A stretch of DNA of 64,000 nucleotides from Rhodococcus triatomae (GTDB lineage Bacteria; Actinomycetota; Actinomycetes; Mycobacteriales; Mycobacteriaceae), in NCBI RefSeq assembly GCF_014217785.1, contig NZ_CP048814.1, forward strand, positions 1,922,001 to 1,986,000, given 5' to 3'. Positions 1-14,625 of the stretch are shown here, piece after piece (position 1 is the first letter of the stretch; the number at the start of each line of letters is the position of its first letter). The notes beneath the pieces are model-generated. The model did not search any database and was not told where the DNA came from. It saw only the letters and a program-made list of their open reading frames with translations. A program made the translations under genes and the position numbers.

Positions 1-1158
1 TCGCTGGCCAAGGGGTTCGTCTCGCAGTACCCCGCGTACTCGGTGGGCAAGGCCAATCTCGACTCGATCACCGGTACCTGCGCCCTCGCCGACGCGGTCC
101 TCGTCGAGAACGACCCGAACGCCGCGGTGTTGCCGTTGCGGGTACCCCCCGTGGACCTGGCCGGGGCGGGGGCCTTCGGCGCCACCGAATCCACCGGCTT
201 CACCCCGGACGGTGTCGCCGACGACCTCACCGCCGACACCGAGGAACGCGCATCCGGCGCAGCGAACACCGTCGATTCCGACGAGTCCGCCACCACCGGC
301 ACCAGCGCCGGCACCGGAGGAGGATCCGAAGCCACCGAGGGCATCAACGGCAGCACCGTCTCGCTCCCGTTCGGGCTCGACCGGGGTGCCGTACCGGTGC
401 TCGGCAGCTACCAGCCCGGCGAGCAGGGGCCGGCGGCACTGACCACCGGCTGGTACGCACTGCCCGAACGTACGGACGACGCACCGCTCCTCACGATCGC
501 CGCCGCCGGACGCATCCGCTCGGTCGACCGGGACGGCATCGTCACCCCCGGCGGCAGCCTCCAGGTCGAATACGGCCGCACCGCCGCGGACGGGTCGACG
601 GAGATCCTCGGCACGGTCGACCCCATCGACATCGGCCCGGCGCCCTCCTGGCGGAACCTGCGGGTGCCGCTGGACGCGATCGCCGCGGAGGCGGACAGCG
701 TGCGCCTCGTCGTCACCGACGAGGACGCCAGCCCCGACCAGTGGCTGGCCGTCACCCCGCCGCGGGTGCCGGTGACGCAGACCCTGCAGAACGTGGTCGG
801 CTCCGACGCCCCGGTGCTGCTGGACTGGTCCGTCGGCCTGGCCTTCCCGTGCCAGCGGCCGTTCGACCACCGGTACGGCGTCGCCGAGGTCCCCGAGTAC
901 CGGATCCTGCCCGACCGCACCGGCGCGGAAGCCACCAACGCGTGGCAGGACCACTTCGGCGGCGGCCCCCTCGGCTGGACTACCCAGTTGCTACGCGCCG
1001 AGACGTACGCGACGTACCTCGACGAGGACTGGTACCGGGACTGGGGTTCGCTCGAGCGGTACACCCCGATCGATCCGTCGGCGGGCACCCCGCAGATCGA
1101 CGTCGAGCAGGTCGACCGCTGGGGTACGTGGACGCCAGGTCCGGTACGAATCGGGTAA
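1..1158 (+). CDS. arabinosyltransferase (Emb family), C-terminal part
   Basis: This is the 3' part (385 codons) of an arabinosyltransferase of the EmbA/B/C family (GT53), whose N-terminal membrane domain lies before the window. These enzymes add arabinofuranose from decaprenyl-phospho-arabinose to arabinogalactan or lipoarabinomannan on the outer face of the membrane. The visible part is the C-terminal carbohydrate-binding region. It shares long blocks with the next gene, including QPFDHRYG-like (here PFDHRYGVAE), GPAPSWRNLRVP and DWGSLERY. The reading frame is open from base 1 and ends in TAA. The next emb paralogue starts 58 bp downstream on the same strand. Which of embA, embB or embC it corresponds to cannot be told from this fragment. 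Confidence 0.9.
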   Translation, partial: SLAKGFVSQYPAYSVGKANLDSITGTCALADAVLVENDPNAAVLPLRVPPVDLAGAGAFGATESTGFTPDGVADDLTADTEERASGAANTVDSDESATTGTSAGTGGGSEATEGINGSTVSLPFGLDRGAVPVLGSYQPGEQGPAALTTGWYALPERTDDAPLLTIAAAGRIRSVDRDGIVTPGGSLQVEYGRTAADGSTEILGTVDPIDIGPAPSWRNLRVPLDAIAAEADSVRLVVTDEDASPDQWLAVTPPRVPVTQTLQNVVGSDAPVLLDWSVGLAFPCQRPFDHRYGVAEVPEYRILPDRTGAEATNAWQDHFGGGPLGWTTQLLRAETYATYLDEDWYRDWGSLERYTPIDPSAGTPQIDVEQVDRWGTWTPGPVRIG

Positions 1159-1202
1159 CCGACCGGCCGGTAGCTGAGGTGGGTGTTCTCAGGTTTCTGA
1201 CA

Positions 1203-1208
1203 TAGCAT
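1203..1208 (+). promoter_or_regulatory. -10-like hexamer for leaderless emb transcript
   Basis: TAGCAT lies 8 nt before the GTG start at 1217 and there is no Shine-Dalgarno sequence in between. The spacing fits a -10 element of a leaderless mRNA that begins at the start codon. This would allow expression of the second emb gene independently of the first. Confidence 0.4.
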
Positions 1209-1216
1209 GGCGAATC

Positions 1217-4200
1217 GTGTCCGACGCCGTGACTGCTCAGCAAGCCGAGCCAGAGTCCTCCCCACCGCCGCCGAACGCACAGGATTTCCGGGCCGAGTAT
1301 CGGACCGCGCGCCTGATCGCGATCGTCACCGGCCTCCTCGGCCTGGTGCTGGCGGTGTCGACCCCGTTCCTGCCCGTCACCCAGGACACCGCGTCCGTCT
1401 CCTGGCCACAGAACGGCCAGGTCGGCGACGTCGAGGCGCCGCTGATGGCGCAGGTGCCGGTGCGGTTCGAGGCGACGATTCCCTGCTCGACGGTCGCGGA
1501 CCTGCCCGACTACGGCGGGATCCTGCTGTCGACGGCGCCGCCGCAGGGTGAGGGCGCACCGCTCAACGCCCTGTTCGTGCGCGTCTCCGGCGAATCGGTC
1601 GACGTGCTCGACCGCAACGTGGTGGTGGCATCGGCGCCCCGCGAGCAGGTGCAGTCCGCGCAGTGCTCGCAGATCGCGATCTCCGCCGACATCAACCGCA
1701 CGACCGCCGAATTCACCGGACTCACCACCGAGGCCGGTGACCCGGTCCGTGGCGAGCTCGGCGGTGACCTCCGGCCGCAGGTCGTCGGCGTGTTCACCGA
1801 TCTGCAGGGCGCGGCACCGGACGGGCTGTCCGTCTCCATCGACGTCGACTCCCGGTTCTCGTCCAGCCCCACACTGATCAAGCTGGTCGCGATGATCGTC
1901 GCGATCCTCGCCACGATCACGTCGCTGGTGGCGTTGGGCCGACTCGACGGCACCGACGGCCGGCACCACCGGCGCTTCCTGCCGTCACACTGGTGGAAGT
2001 TCACCGTCATCGACGGTGTGGTTCTCGGCACCCTCGGACTCTGGCACTTCCTGGGCGCCAACACCTCCGACGACGGCTACCTGCTCACGATGGCCCGTGT
2101 CTCCGAGCACTCGGGCTACATGGCCAACTACTTCCGCTGGTTCGGCGTCCCCGAGGCACCCTTCGGCTGGTACTACGACGTGCTCGCCACGCTCGCCAAG
2201 ATCTCCACCGCGTCACCGTTCATCCGGCTGCCCGCGCTGATCGCCGGCGTCCTCTGCTGGATGGTGATCAGCCGCGAGGTCGCCCCGCGCCTGGGCCGCG
2301 CCGTCCGCAACAACAACGTCGCGCTGTGGACCGGCGGCATGGTGTTCCTCGCGTTCTGGCTGCCCTTCAACAACGGCCTGCGCCCCGAACCCATCGTCGC
2401 CCTCGGCGCACTGCTCACCTGGTGCTCGATCGAGCGCGCCATCGCCACGGCCCGGCTGTTGCCCGCCGCGATCGCGGTGCTGATAGGTGCGTTCACCCTT
2501 GCCGCGGCACCGACCGGGTTGATGTGTGTGGCCGCGTTGCTCGCCGCGTCCCGACCCCTGGTCCGCATCGTCGTCAAACGTCACCGACAGGTCGGCACCC
2601 TGCCGCTGATCGCGCCGATCGGCGCGGCAGGAACCCTGGTCCTCGTCGTCGTCTTCGCCGATCAGACCCTGGCCACCGTGATGGAAGCGACCCGGGTGCG
2701 CACGCTGATCGGCCCGAACCTCGAGTGGTACAAGGACTTCCTGCGCTACTACTACCTGTTCGTCGACACCGTCGACGGGTCGGTGGCGCGCCGCTTCGCG
2801 TTCCTGGTGCTGCTCCTGTGCCTGTTCACCACCTTGTTCGTGCTGCTGCGCCGACGCCGGATCCCGGGTGCGGCGACCGGGCCGTCCTGGCGCCTGCTGG
2901 GTGTGGTGTTCGGCACGATCTTCTTCATGATGTTCAACCCCACCAAGTGGACTCACCACTTCGGGGCGTACGCGGGCATCGCCGGATCCCTGGCCGCACT
3001 CACCGCCGTCGCGGTGTCTGCCTCCGCCCTGCGTTCTCGGCGCAACCGCACCATCTTCCTGGCCGGCCTGCTCCTCGTCCTCGCGCTGACGTTCGCCGGC
3101 ATCAACGGCTACTGGTACGTCTCGAGCTACGGCGTCCCGTGGTTCGACAAGACCGTCTCGCTCGGCGGGCGCGAATCGAACACCCTGTTCCTCGCGCTCT
3201 TCGCGGGTGCCGTCGCCCTCGCCGGCTGGCAGTACCTGCGCGAGGGCTACGCGGCTCCGCCGGTGCGCGCGAACACGAAGAAGGGCCGCCGGATTCGCAA
3301 GTTCGCCGCCGCCCCGCTCACCGTGATCGCCGCTGCGATGGTCGTGTTCGAGGTCCTCTCGCTCGCCAAGGGCGCCGTGTCGCAATACCCCGCCTACTCG
3401 CTGGCGCGCTCGAACATCGATGCGGTCACCGGCCAGACGTGTGGTCTCGCCGAGGACGTCCTCGTCGAACGAGACACCAATGCCGGCGCCCTGCAACCGA
3501 TCGTCGGCCCGGATGGGCCGCTCGAGGATCCGCTCGCCGGCACCGACTCGCGGGGCTTCTCCCCCAACGGTGTCCCCACCGACCTGACCGCCGACTACAT
3601 CGAGGTCAAGCAGGGCATGGGGAACACCGACACCCAGAGTGTCGGCCCCACGTTCGAGACCGGTTCGAGCGCAGGCACCAGCGGCGGCACCGGTGCCGTC
3701 GGCGTCAACGGCTCCACCGCCCGGCTGCCGTTCGCCCTGGACCCGGCCACCACCCCGGTGATGGGTAGCTACCAGGAGGGTGTGCAGGAGCCGGCGAGCC
3801 TCACCTCGAGCTGGTACCAGCTGCCGGAGCGCAGCGACGACGCGCCACTGGTGGTCATCTCGGCGGCGGGCCGTATCGCGTCCGTCGACGACACCGGTGC
3901 CGGGACATACGGTCAGTCGCTGCTGGTCGAGTACGGCACCCGCCAGGCGGACGGGTCCGTCGAGCCGCTCGGCACCTTCCAGCCCCGTGACATCGGCCCC
4001 GCGCCGTCGTGGCGGAATCTGCGGGTACCGATCGCCGATCTGGCACCCGAGGCCGACGCGGTACGCATCCTCGCGTACGACCCCATCCTCATCGGCGACC
4101 AGTGGCTGGCCTTCACCCCGCCGCGGGTACCGCAGCTCGAGACGCTGAACAGCTACATCGGTACCGAACAGCCGGTGCTGCTGGACTGGGCTGTGGGACT

Positions 4201-4522
4201 GCAGTTCCCGTGCCAGCGGCCGTTCGACCACCGCTACGGGGTGGCGGAGATGCCGAACTACCGCATCCTGCCCGACCGCCCGCTCGCCGTGAGCTCCACC
4301 GACACCTGGCAGTCCGCGGACAACGGCGGCCCGCTCGGCATCACCGAGCTGCTCGCCGGGGCCACCGCCGTCCCGACCTATCTGCAGGACGACTGGGCGC
4401 GCGACTGGGGCTCCCTGGAACGCTACGACCGGCACTCCCCCGACGCGACCCCGGCCGAACTCACCACCGGCGAGGTGACCCGATGGGGTTGGGCCAAGGA
4501 GGGCACGCTCCGCGTCTACTGA
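1217..4522 (+). CDS. arabinosyltransferase (Emb family), full length
   Basis: Full-length 1101-aa arabinosyltransferase of the EmbA/B/C family, the usual size. The N-terminal third has a first membrane segment (about residue 30) followed by an extracytoplasmic domain. About a dozen hydrophobic segments follow up to residue 690. An early loop carries NTSDDGYL, the acidic motif typical of GT-C enzymes. The C-terminal 400 residues form the soluble carbohydrate-binding part. The enzyme extends arabinan using decaprenyl-phospho-arabinose made by the ubiA pathway further downstream. GTG at 1217 is chosen because a -10-like TAGCAT lies 8 nt upstream and the protein begins in a typical short cytoplasmic tail. 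The gene directly follows a truncated paralogue. The embA/B/C assignment is left open. Confidence 0.95.
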   Translation: MSDAVTAQQAEPESSPPPPNAQDFRAEYRTARLIAIVTGLLGLVLAVSTPFLPVTQDTASVSWPQNGQVGDVEAPLMAQVPVRFEATIPCSTVADLPDYGGILLSTAPPQGEGAPLNALFVRVSGESVDVLDRNVVVASAPREQVQSAQCSQIAISADINRTTAEFTGLTTEAGDPVRGELGGDLRPQVVGVFTDLQGAAPDGLSVSIDVDSRFSSSPTLIKLVAMIVAILATITSLVALGRLDGTDGRHHRRFLPSHWWKFTVIDGVVLGTLGLWHFLGANTSDDGYLLTMARVSEHSGYMANYFRWFGVPEAPFGWYYDVLATLAKISTASPFIRLPALIAGVLCWMVISREVAPRLGRAVRNNNVALWTGGMVFLAFWLPFNNGLRPEPIVALGALLTWCSIERAIATARLLPAAIAVLIGAFTLAAAPTGLMCVAALLAASRPLVRIVVKRHRQVGTLPLIAPIGAAGTLVLVVVFADQTLATVMEATRVRTLIGPNLEWYKDFLRYYYLFVDTVDGSVARRFAFLVLLLCLFTTLFVLLRRRRIPGAATGPSWRLLGVVFGTIFFMMFNPTKWTHHFGAYAGIAGSLAALTAVAVSASALRSRRNRTIFLAGLLLVLALTFAGINGYWYVSSYGVPWFDKTVSLGGRESNTLFLALFAGAVALAGWQYLREGYAAPPVRANTKKGRRIRKFAAAPLTVIAAAMVVFEVLSLAKGAVSQYPAYSLARSNIDAVTGQTCGLAEDVLVERDTNAGALQPIVGPDGPLEDPLAGTDSRGFSPNGVPTDLTADYIEVKQGMGNTDTQSVGPTFETGSSAGTSGGTGAVGVNGSTARLPFALDPATTPVMGSYQEGVQEPASLTSSWYQLPERSDDAPLVVISAAGRIASVDDTGAGTYGQSLLVEYGTRQADGSVEPLGTFQPRDIGPAPSWRNLRVPIADLAPEADAVRILAYDPILIGDQWLAFTPPRVPQLETLNSYIGTEQPVLLDWAVGLQFPCQRPFDHRYGVAEMPNYRILPDRPLAVSSTDTWQSADNGGPLGITELLAGATAVPTYLQDDWARDWGSLERYDRHSPDATPAELTTGEVTRWGWAKEGTLRVY

Positions 4523-4568
4523 TCCCCCCTCGCCGGCCCCACCTCGCCGCCACCGTGCCTGCGGCACA

Positions 4569-4613
4569 ATGTCACACGGGTTCGTTCTGACGAAACTGGT
4601 GTGACATCGTGCC
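4569..4613 (+). repeat. 45-bp palindromic repeat, copy A
   Basis: First of three 45-bp copies (also 5760-5804 and 28642-28686). It begins ATGTCACACGGGTTCG, has TCTGA in the loop and ends GTGTGACATCGTGCC. The arms pair imperfectly here. It lies 46 bp after the emb stop codon, so it may help end transcription, but the conserved loop and the asymmetric tail suggest a dispersed repeat and not only a terminator. Confidence 0.75.
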
Positions 4614-4670
4614 GAACGTGCGGCGGGTCGAACGCGGGGAGGCCCGAACCGATGGCGCATACGGAAGGCC

Positions 4671-4704
4671 AGTTGTCCAGGCTCCTGGACGAATGTGGAC
4701 AACT
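4671..4704. promoter_or_regulatory. inverted repeat before AbiEi-like gene
   Basis: AGTTGTCCA (4671-4679) and TGGACAACT (4696-4704) form a perfect 9-bp inverted repeat with a 16-bp spacer. The spacer region also holds CCAG-gctc-CTGG. The site is 55 bp before the ATG at 4759. It could be an operator for the gene's own N-terminal winged-helix domain. That role is an inference. Confidence 0.4.
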
Positions 4705-4758
4705 GATTCCGTCATCCACAGATCGCGCGGAGGGGGCCGGGGTCGCCGATGCGGGGTC

Positions 4759-5727
4759 ATGCTGTCGACCATGAAGCGCGGAGCATGGGCAGACGATCTC
4801 ACGGCAATCCGGGATGCAAGCCTGGACGGGGTGATTCGCGCCCGCACCCTCGAACAGCTGGGCGTCGCCAGGTCCACGGTGTGGTCACGCTGCCGACCCG
4901 AGGGACCGTGGCAACGGATCCTGCCCGGCGTCGTCCTGCTGCACAACGGCCGTCCGTCGACCACTCAGCGATATCTCGCCGCACTGACGTACGGCGGACC
5001 GGACTGCCTGCTCAGCGGATACGCGGCACTCGACGTGGCGGGCTACTCCACGGCAGATCGGAACGACGTACTACTCCTCGTCCCGGCGCAGCAGCACCGG
5101 CGTGCCGTCTCGTTCGTCGACGTCGAACGGACATGCCGGATGCCGGACGGCCTGCGGCGCGGCCACCTCCGCTACGCGCCACCGTCGCGCAGCTTGATCG
5201 ACGTTGCTCGCCGGCTCTCGTCCGCGGACCGCTGCCGGGCAGTGCTGACGTCGGGACTACAGCGTGGGGACGTCACGGTGGATCAACTGGCTCGGGAACT
5301 GGGCGACGGGCCCAACCGTGGGAGCGGCCTGCCCCGAAGCATCGTCAGGGAACTCGGCGACGACGCCCACTCCGTCGCCGAACTACAGGCACAGAAACTG
5401 TATGCATCGAGCGGCCTTCCCCGCATGGTTCACAACGAGGACGTCTTCGGCCCATCGGGCGAGTGGATAGCGCGACCGGACGGCTGGCTCGACGAGGTGG
5501 CACTGGCCTGGGAGATCGACTCGCTGCGCTATCACTTCACCGCGGAGGCACATGCCGCCACCCTGCAACGACGCGCCCGCATGCAACGCGCCGGGATCGT
5601 CGTCGTCAGTACGTTGCCACGGCAGCTGACCAGCGACCCCCGCACCGTACTCGCCGACCTCCGGGCCGCCCACCGGCTCGCCTGCGTACGACCACGGCCG
5701 GCGGTATTCCTCCGCGAAGCCGCCTGA
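4759..5727 (+). CDS. AbiEi-like / PD-(D/E)XK nuclease-like protein
   Basis: A 322-aa protein with two parts. Residues 1-90 resemble the AbiEi antitoxin/winged-helix domain: 'LEQLGVARSTVWSR' as the helix-turn-helix, then 'PGVVLLH'. The C-terminal part (about 210-310) has a Vsr/DUF559-like nuclease pattern: 'RPDGWLDEVALAWEIDSLRYH' type spacing of D, E-x-D and H, followed by a QRRARMQRAG helix. A defence or DNA-repair role is possible but unproven. No AbiEii-type toxin gene is adjacent. ATG at 4759 was chosen over the longer frame because the upstream codons overlap the inverted repeat; ATG 4771 is also possible. The gene sits alone between emb and accD4 and is bounded by direct copies of a 45-bp repeat, which suggests insertion. 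Confidence 0.75.
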   Translation: MLSTMKRGAWADDLTAIRDASLDGVIRARTLEQLGVARSTVWSRCRPEGPWQRILPGVVLLHNGRPSTTQRYLAALTYGGPDCLLSGYAALDVAGYSTADRNDVLLLVPAQQHRRAVSFVDVERTCRMPDGLRRGHLRYAPPSRSLIDVARRLSSADRCRAVLTSGLQRGDVTVDQLARELGDGPNRGSGLPRSIVRELGDDAHSVAELQAQKLYASSGLPRMVHNEDVFGPSGEWIARPDGWLDEVALAWEIDSLRYHFTAEAHAATLQRRARMQRAGIVVVSTLPRQLTSDPRTVLADLRAAHRLACVRPRPAVFLREAA

Positions 5728-5759
5728 GACTCCACCGGCCGCCGCGCCGCCCCGGGACA

Positions 5760-5804
5760 ATGACACATCGGTTCGATCTGAGCGAAACGATGTGACATCG
5801 TGCC
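5760..5804 (+). repeat. 45-bp palindromic repeat, copy B
   Basis: Second 45-bp copy, same orientation as copy A. It begins ATGACACATCGGTTCG and ends TGTGACATCGTGCC, with ATCTGA in the loop. It lies between the convergent ends of the AbiEi-like gene (stop 5727) and accD4 (stop 5851) and could act as a two-way terminator. Confidence 0.75.
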
Positions 5805-5850
5805 AACGCAGGGGGACGACGGCGGGGCGGACGGCAACAGCCAGCGGCCG

Positions 5851-7397
5851 CTACAGCGGCAGCAGGTGATGCTTGCGCGGGTTCCGCTGGATCTTCTTGT
5901 CGCGCAGCAGAGTCAGGGCGCGACGGATCTCCAGTCGGGTCGTCGACGGCTCGATCACGGCGTCGATGTAGCCGCGCTCGGCCGCGATGTACGGTGTTGC
6001 CACGTTCTCGTTGTAGAAATTGATGAGCTGGCGGCGCACCACCTCGGCGTTGTCGCCCGCGGCCTCGATCTGCTTGCGGCCGATGATGCTCACCGCGCTC
6101 TCCGCACCCATGACGGCGATGCGGGCGGTCGGCCAGGCGAGGTTCACGTCGGCACCGAGCTGCTTGCTGCCCATCACCGCGTATCCGCCGCCGTACGACT
6201 TGCGCACCACCACGGTCACCTTCGGCACCGTCGCCTCGACGAACGAGAAGATGAAGCGGCCACCACGCTTGATGACGCCGATCTTCTCCTGCTCGACACC
6301 CGGCAGGAAGCCCGGCGTGTCGACGACGAACACGAGCGGGATCTCGAAGGCGTCGCAGATCCGCACGAAGTGAGCGGCCTTGTCCGAACTGGCGGCGTCG
6401 AGCGCACCGGACAGGAACATCGGCTGGTTCGCCACGACTCCGACGGACCGGCCGTCCACCCGGCTGAAGCCGGTGATGATGTTCGGCGCCACCTGCGCAC
6501 CGATCTCGTGGAACGTGCCGTCGTCGAACAGGCGCAGCAGGATGTCGTGCATGTCGTACCCGGCGTTGTCCGCATCGGGCATGAACGAATCGAGCTCGAG
6601 GTCCGACTCGGTGACCTCCGGTTCGAGCCCCGGGTTGACGATCGGCGCCTCTTCCCGGCACGTCGAGGGCAGGAAGCTCAGGTACTCGCGCACCCAGTCG
6701 AACGCCGCCTTCTCGTCCGGCGCGACGTGATGGATGTTGCCGTACTCGGCCTGCTTACGCGCGCTGCCTAGTTCCTCGAGACTGATCTCCTCACCGGTGA
6801 CCGACTTGATCACGTCCGGGCCGGTGACGAACATGTACGCCTCTTCGGTGGCCACCACGATGTCGGTGTTGATCGGCGCATACACGGCGCCGCCCGCACA
6901 CTTGCCGAGGATGATCGAGATCTGCGGGCACATGCCCGACAGTGGTTCCTGACGGCGGCCGAGCTCGGCGTACCAGGCCAGCGACGTCACCGCATCCTGG
7001 ACGCGGGCACCACCGGAGTCGTTGATACCGACACACGGGCAACCGATCTTCGCGGCGAACTCCATGATCCCGGCGACCTTGCGGCCGAACATCTCGCCGA
7101 CCGTGCCGCCGAAGACGGTCTGGTCGTGGGAGAACACGGCCACCGGCCGGCCCTCGACGGTGCCGTGACCGGTGACGACGCCGTCGCCGTACGGGTTGTT
7201 CGCGTCGCCCGGCATCTTGACCAGTTCGCCGACCTCGACGAAGCTGCCCGGGTCGAGCAGCATGTTGATCCGCTCGCGCGGCGAGGGCAGTCCCTTGGCG
7301 TTGCGCTTCGCGATGGCCCGCTCGGATCCGGGCTCCTTCGCCTTCTCGAGCTTCTCGCGCAGCTCGGCAAGCTTTCCCGCCGTCGTGGACTCGGTCA

Positions 7398-7398
<1 letters not shown>
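5851..7398 (-). CDS. accD4: long-chain acyl-CoA carboxylase beta subunit AccD4
   Basis: A 515-aa carboxyltransferase subunit of an acyl-CoA carboxylase. With AccA3 and AccD5 it carboxylates the long-chain acyl-CoA that becomes the alpha branch of mycolic acids, and Pks13 then condenses this with the meromycolate. The N-terminal half shows the crotonase-fold markers '[12 protein letters not shown]' and '[11 protein letters not shown]', and the C-terminal half shows '[13 protein letters not shown]' and '[13 protein letters not shown]'. The start is GTG at 7398, whose first base is the last base of the pks13 stop codon (TAGTG overlap), so translation is coupled to pks13. Gene order fadD32-pks13-accD4 is the standard one in mycolate-producing bacteria. 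Confidence 0.95.
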
Positions 7399-12506
<5,108 letters not shown>

Positions 12507-12540
12507 CAATTCACCAAGCTACCCGTCAGGAGGAGAAGGA

Positions 12541-14436
12541 TTATTCGGAAACGGCGTCCGGGAAGGCGGTCTGCGCGTGCCCACCGCGCAGCGTGCCCTC
12601 GACGTAGGCGGCCTTGGCCGCGCGCCGTGCGATCTTGCCGCTCGAGGTCCGCGGGATCGACCCGGCGGGTACCAGCAGCACATCGCGCGCCGTGACGCCG
12701 TGACGCGTGGACAGTGCGGCGCGCACCGTGTCCGCGATCGGCTGCGGATCCGCCTTGCCGGCGCCCGGCGCCCGCTCCGCGACGATCACCAGCTGCTCGG
12801 AACTGTCCTCGGGGTCGTAATTGATCCCCGAATGGGAGTTCTCGAACACCACGGCGGGCAATTCGTTGGCGGGAACCGCGAACGCGGCGACGAAGCCGGG
12901 CCGCAGTGCCTTGCTGGACTCCTGCGCCGAGTACTCGAGATCCTGCGGGTAGTGGTTGCGCCCGTCCACGATCACCAGGTCCTTGACGCGGCCGGTGATG
13001 TACAGCTCGCCGTCCACGTACACGCCGTAGTCGCCGGTCCGCATCCAGTTGCCGTCCTCGGCGACGCCCTCGGCGTGGCTGCCCTCGGCGAGCCGGTTCG
13101 GCAGCTTGTTGTGGAAGGTGTCGTCGGTCTCGTCCTTGCGGCCCCAGTAGCCGATGCCGATGTTCTCGCCGTGCAGCCAGATCTCTCCGACACGCCCGTC
13201 GGGCTGCTCGGTGGCGGTCTCCGGGTCGACGATCGTCGCCCACTGGCTGCGCGCGACGTAGCCGCAGGACACCTGCGGGATCGCGTTCTCCGCGTGCGGA
13301 TCCACCGTGACGACGCGGCCGGCGTTGAGCTCGGTGCGGTCGACGTAGATGATCCGGGCCTCGTCCGAGTGCCTCGTCGCGGAGACGAACAGGGTGGCCT
13401 CCGCCATGCCGTAGGACGGCTTGATCGCGGTCTTCGGCAGCCCGTACGGGGCGAACGCCTCGTTGAACTTGCGCATCGACGACGTGGTGACCGGCTCGGA
13501 GCCGTTGATCAGCCCGATCACGTTGGACAGGTCCAGGCTCTCGCCGTCCTTGGGTAGTCCGCGGGCGGCGGCGTGCTCGAACGCGAAGTTCGGCGCCGCG
13601 GCGAAGGTGCCCGCGCCGTCCGACACGGCCGCGAGTTCCTTGATCCACCGGTACGGGCGCTGCACGAACGCACGCGGGCTCATGATGGTGATGTACTTGC
13701 CTCCGAGGGCAGGCAGGATCACCGTGAGCAGACCCATGTCGTGGAACAGCGGCAGCCAGGTGACACCGCGGGAGTTCTCGGTGAGCTCGATCGAATCGAC
13801 CATCTGCAGCGCGTTGGTGCCGACGGCGCGATGGGTGATCTCCACGCCGGCGGGAACCCGGGTCGAACCCGAGGTGTACTGCAGGTACGCGATGTCGTCG
13901 AGGTCCGCATCCGGGCGCACCCAGGTCTCGCCGACGCTGTCCGGGATCGCGTCGACGGCGATCACGCGGGGCCGCTCGGCGGCGGGCAGCGCACGGAAGA
14001 ACTGGCGTACGCCCGCGGCGGAGGACGTGGCGGTGAGGATCGCGGACGGCTTGCAGTCGCCGAGGACGGCGTGCAGCCGGTCGGTATGGCCCGGCTCGTC
14101 GGGGTCGAACAGCGGTACCGAGATGGTGCCGGCGTGGATCGCGGCGAAGAAGGAGATGACGTAGTCCAGGCCCTGCGGGGCGAGGACGGCCACGCGGTCG
14201 CCGGGCTGGGTGACCTGCTGCAGCCGAGCGGCGACCGCCCGCAGCCGGACGCCGAACTGCTCCCAGGTCAACTCGTGGACTTCGCCGTCACGGTCACGCG
14301 AATAATCGATGTAGCGATACGCCAGCTCGTCCGAATTGTCCCGGGTGTGCCGCTGGACGTAATCGATCAGGGTGTTGCCCGGCTCCAGCCGGATGTGCCC
14401 CTTCTCGTCGATGAAATCATCGAACTTCGCGTTCAT
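12541..14436 (-). CDS. fadD32: long-chain fatty acyl-AMP ligase FadD32
   Basis: A 631-aa fatty acyl-AMP ligase that activates the meromycolic chain and loads it on the N-terminal ACP of Pks13. The adenylation P-loop is '[14 protein letters not shown]', a later core motif is '[18 protein letters not shown]', and the C-terminal hinge region has '[21 protein letters not shown]'. The length matches the family. ATG at 14436 was chosen because a very strong ribosome binding site (GGAGGAGAAGGA) lies just before it; the frame is open further upstream but without such a site. It is the first gene of the fadD32-pks13-accD4 operon. Confidence 0.97.
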   Translation of the reverse strand: MNAKFDDFIDEKGHIRLEPGNTLIDYVQRHTRDNSDELAYRYIDYSRDRDGEVHELTWEQFGVRLRAVAARLQQVTQPGDRVAVLAPQGLDYVISFFAAIHAGTISVPLFDPDEPGHTDRLHAVLGDCKPSAILTATSSAAGVRQFFRALPAAERPRVIAVDAIPDSVGETWVRPDADLDDIAYLQYTSGSTRVPAGVEITHRAVGTNALQMVDSIELTENSRGVTWLPLFHDMGLLTVILPALGGKYITIMSPRAFVQRPYRWIKELAAVSDGAGTFAAAPNFAFEHAAARGLPKDGESLDLSNVIGLINGSEPVTTSSMRKFNEAFAPYGLPKTAIKPSYGMAEATLFVSATRHSDEARIIYVDRTELNAGRVVTVDPHAENAIPQVSCGYVARSQWATIVDPETATEQPDGRVGEIWLHGENIGIGYWGRKDETDDTFHNKLPNRLAEGSHAEGVAEDGNWMRTGDYGVYVDGELYITGRVKDLVIVDGRNHYPQDLEYSAQESSKALRPGFVAAFAVPANELPAVVFENSHSGINYDPEDSSEQLVIVAERAPGAGKADPQPIADTVRAALSTRHGVTARDVLLVPAGSIPRTSSGKIARRAAKAAYVEGTLRGGHAQTAFPDAVSE

Positions 14437-14448
14437 TCCTTCTCCTCC
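14437..14448 (-). promoter_or_regulatory. strong ribosome binding site of fadD32
   Basis: The minus-strand sequence GGAGGAGAAGGA directly precedes the ATG at 14436 and decides the start. It is the most canonical Shine-Dalgarno seen in the window. Confidence 0.7.
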
Positions 14449-14625
14449 GAAGCGATCACACAGGCGTACTTCCGGCACGCCTGCGCCCCAGACTTCCTTC
14501 GCTGAATCGGATCTTCGCCACTGGTGGGCGCGGCTCCAAATACCACTTGCCCGAATACGCCTATCGCTATCGAACAGTCGTCATGTTACAGATTCGCATC
14601 GAACGGATCGCCCACGTGCCCGACG

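Noticed and set aside
2213-4702. Long minus-strand frame opposite the emb gene
   Set aside because: Antisense shadow of a well-supported gene; no recognisable domain and no plausible start.
4759-5727. Full AbiE toxin-antitoxin pair
   Set aside because: Only an AbiEi-like domain is seen. No AbiEii nucleotidyltransferase gene is next to it.
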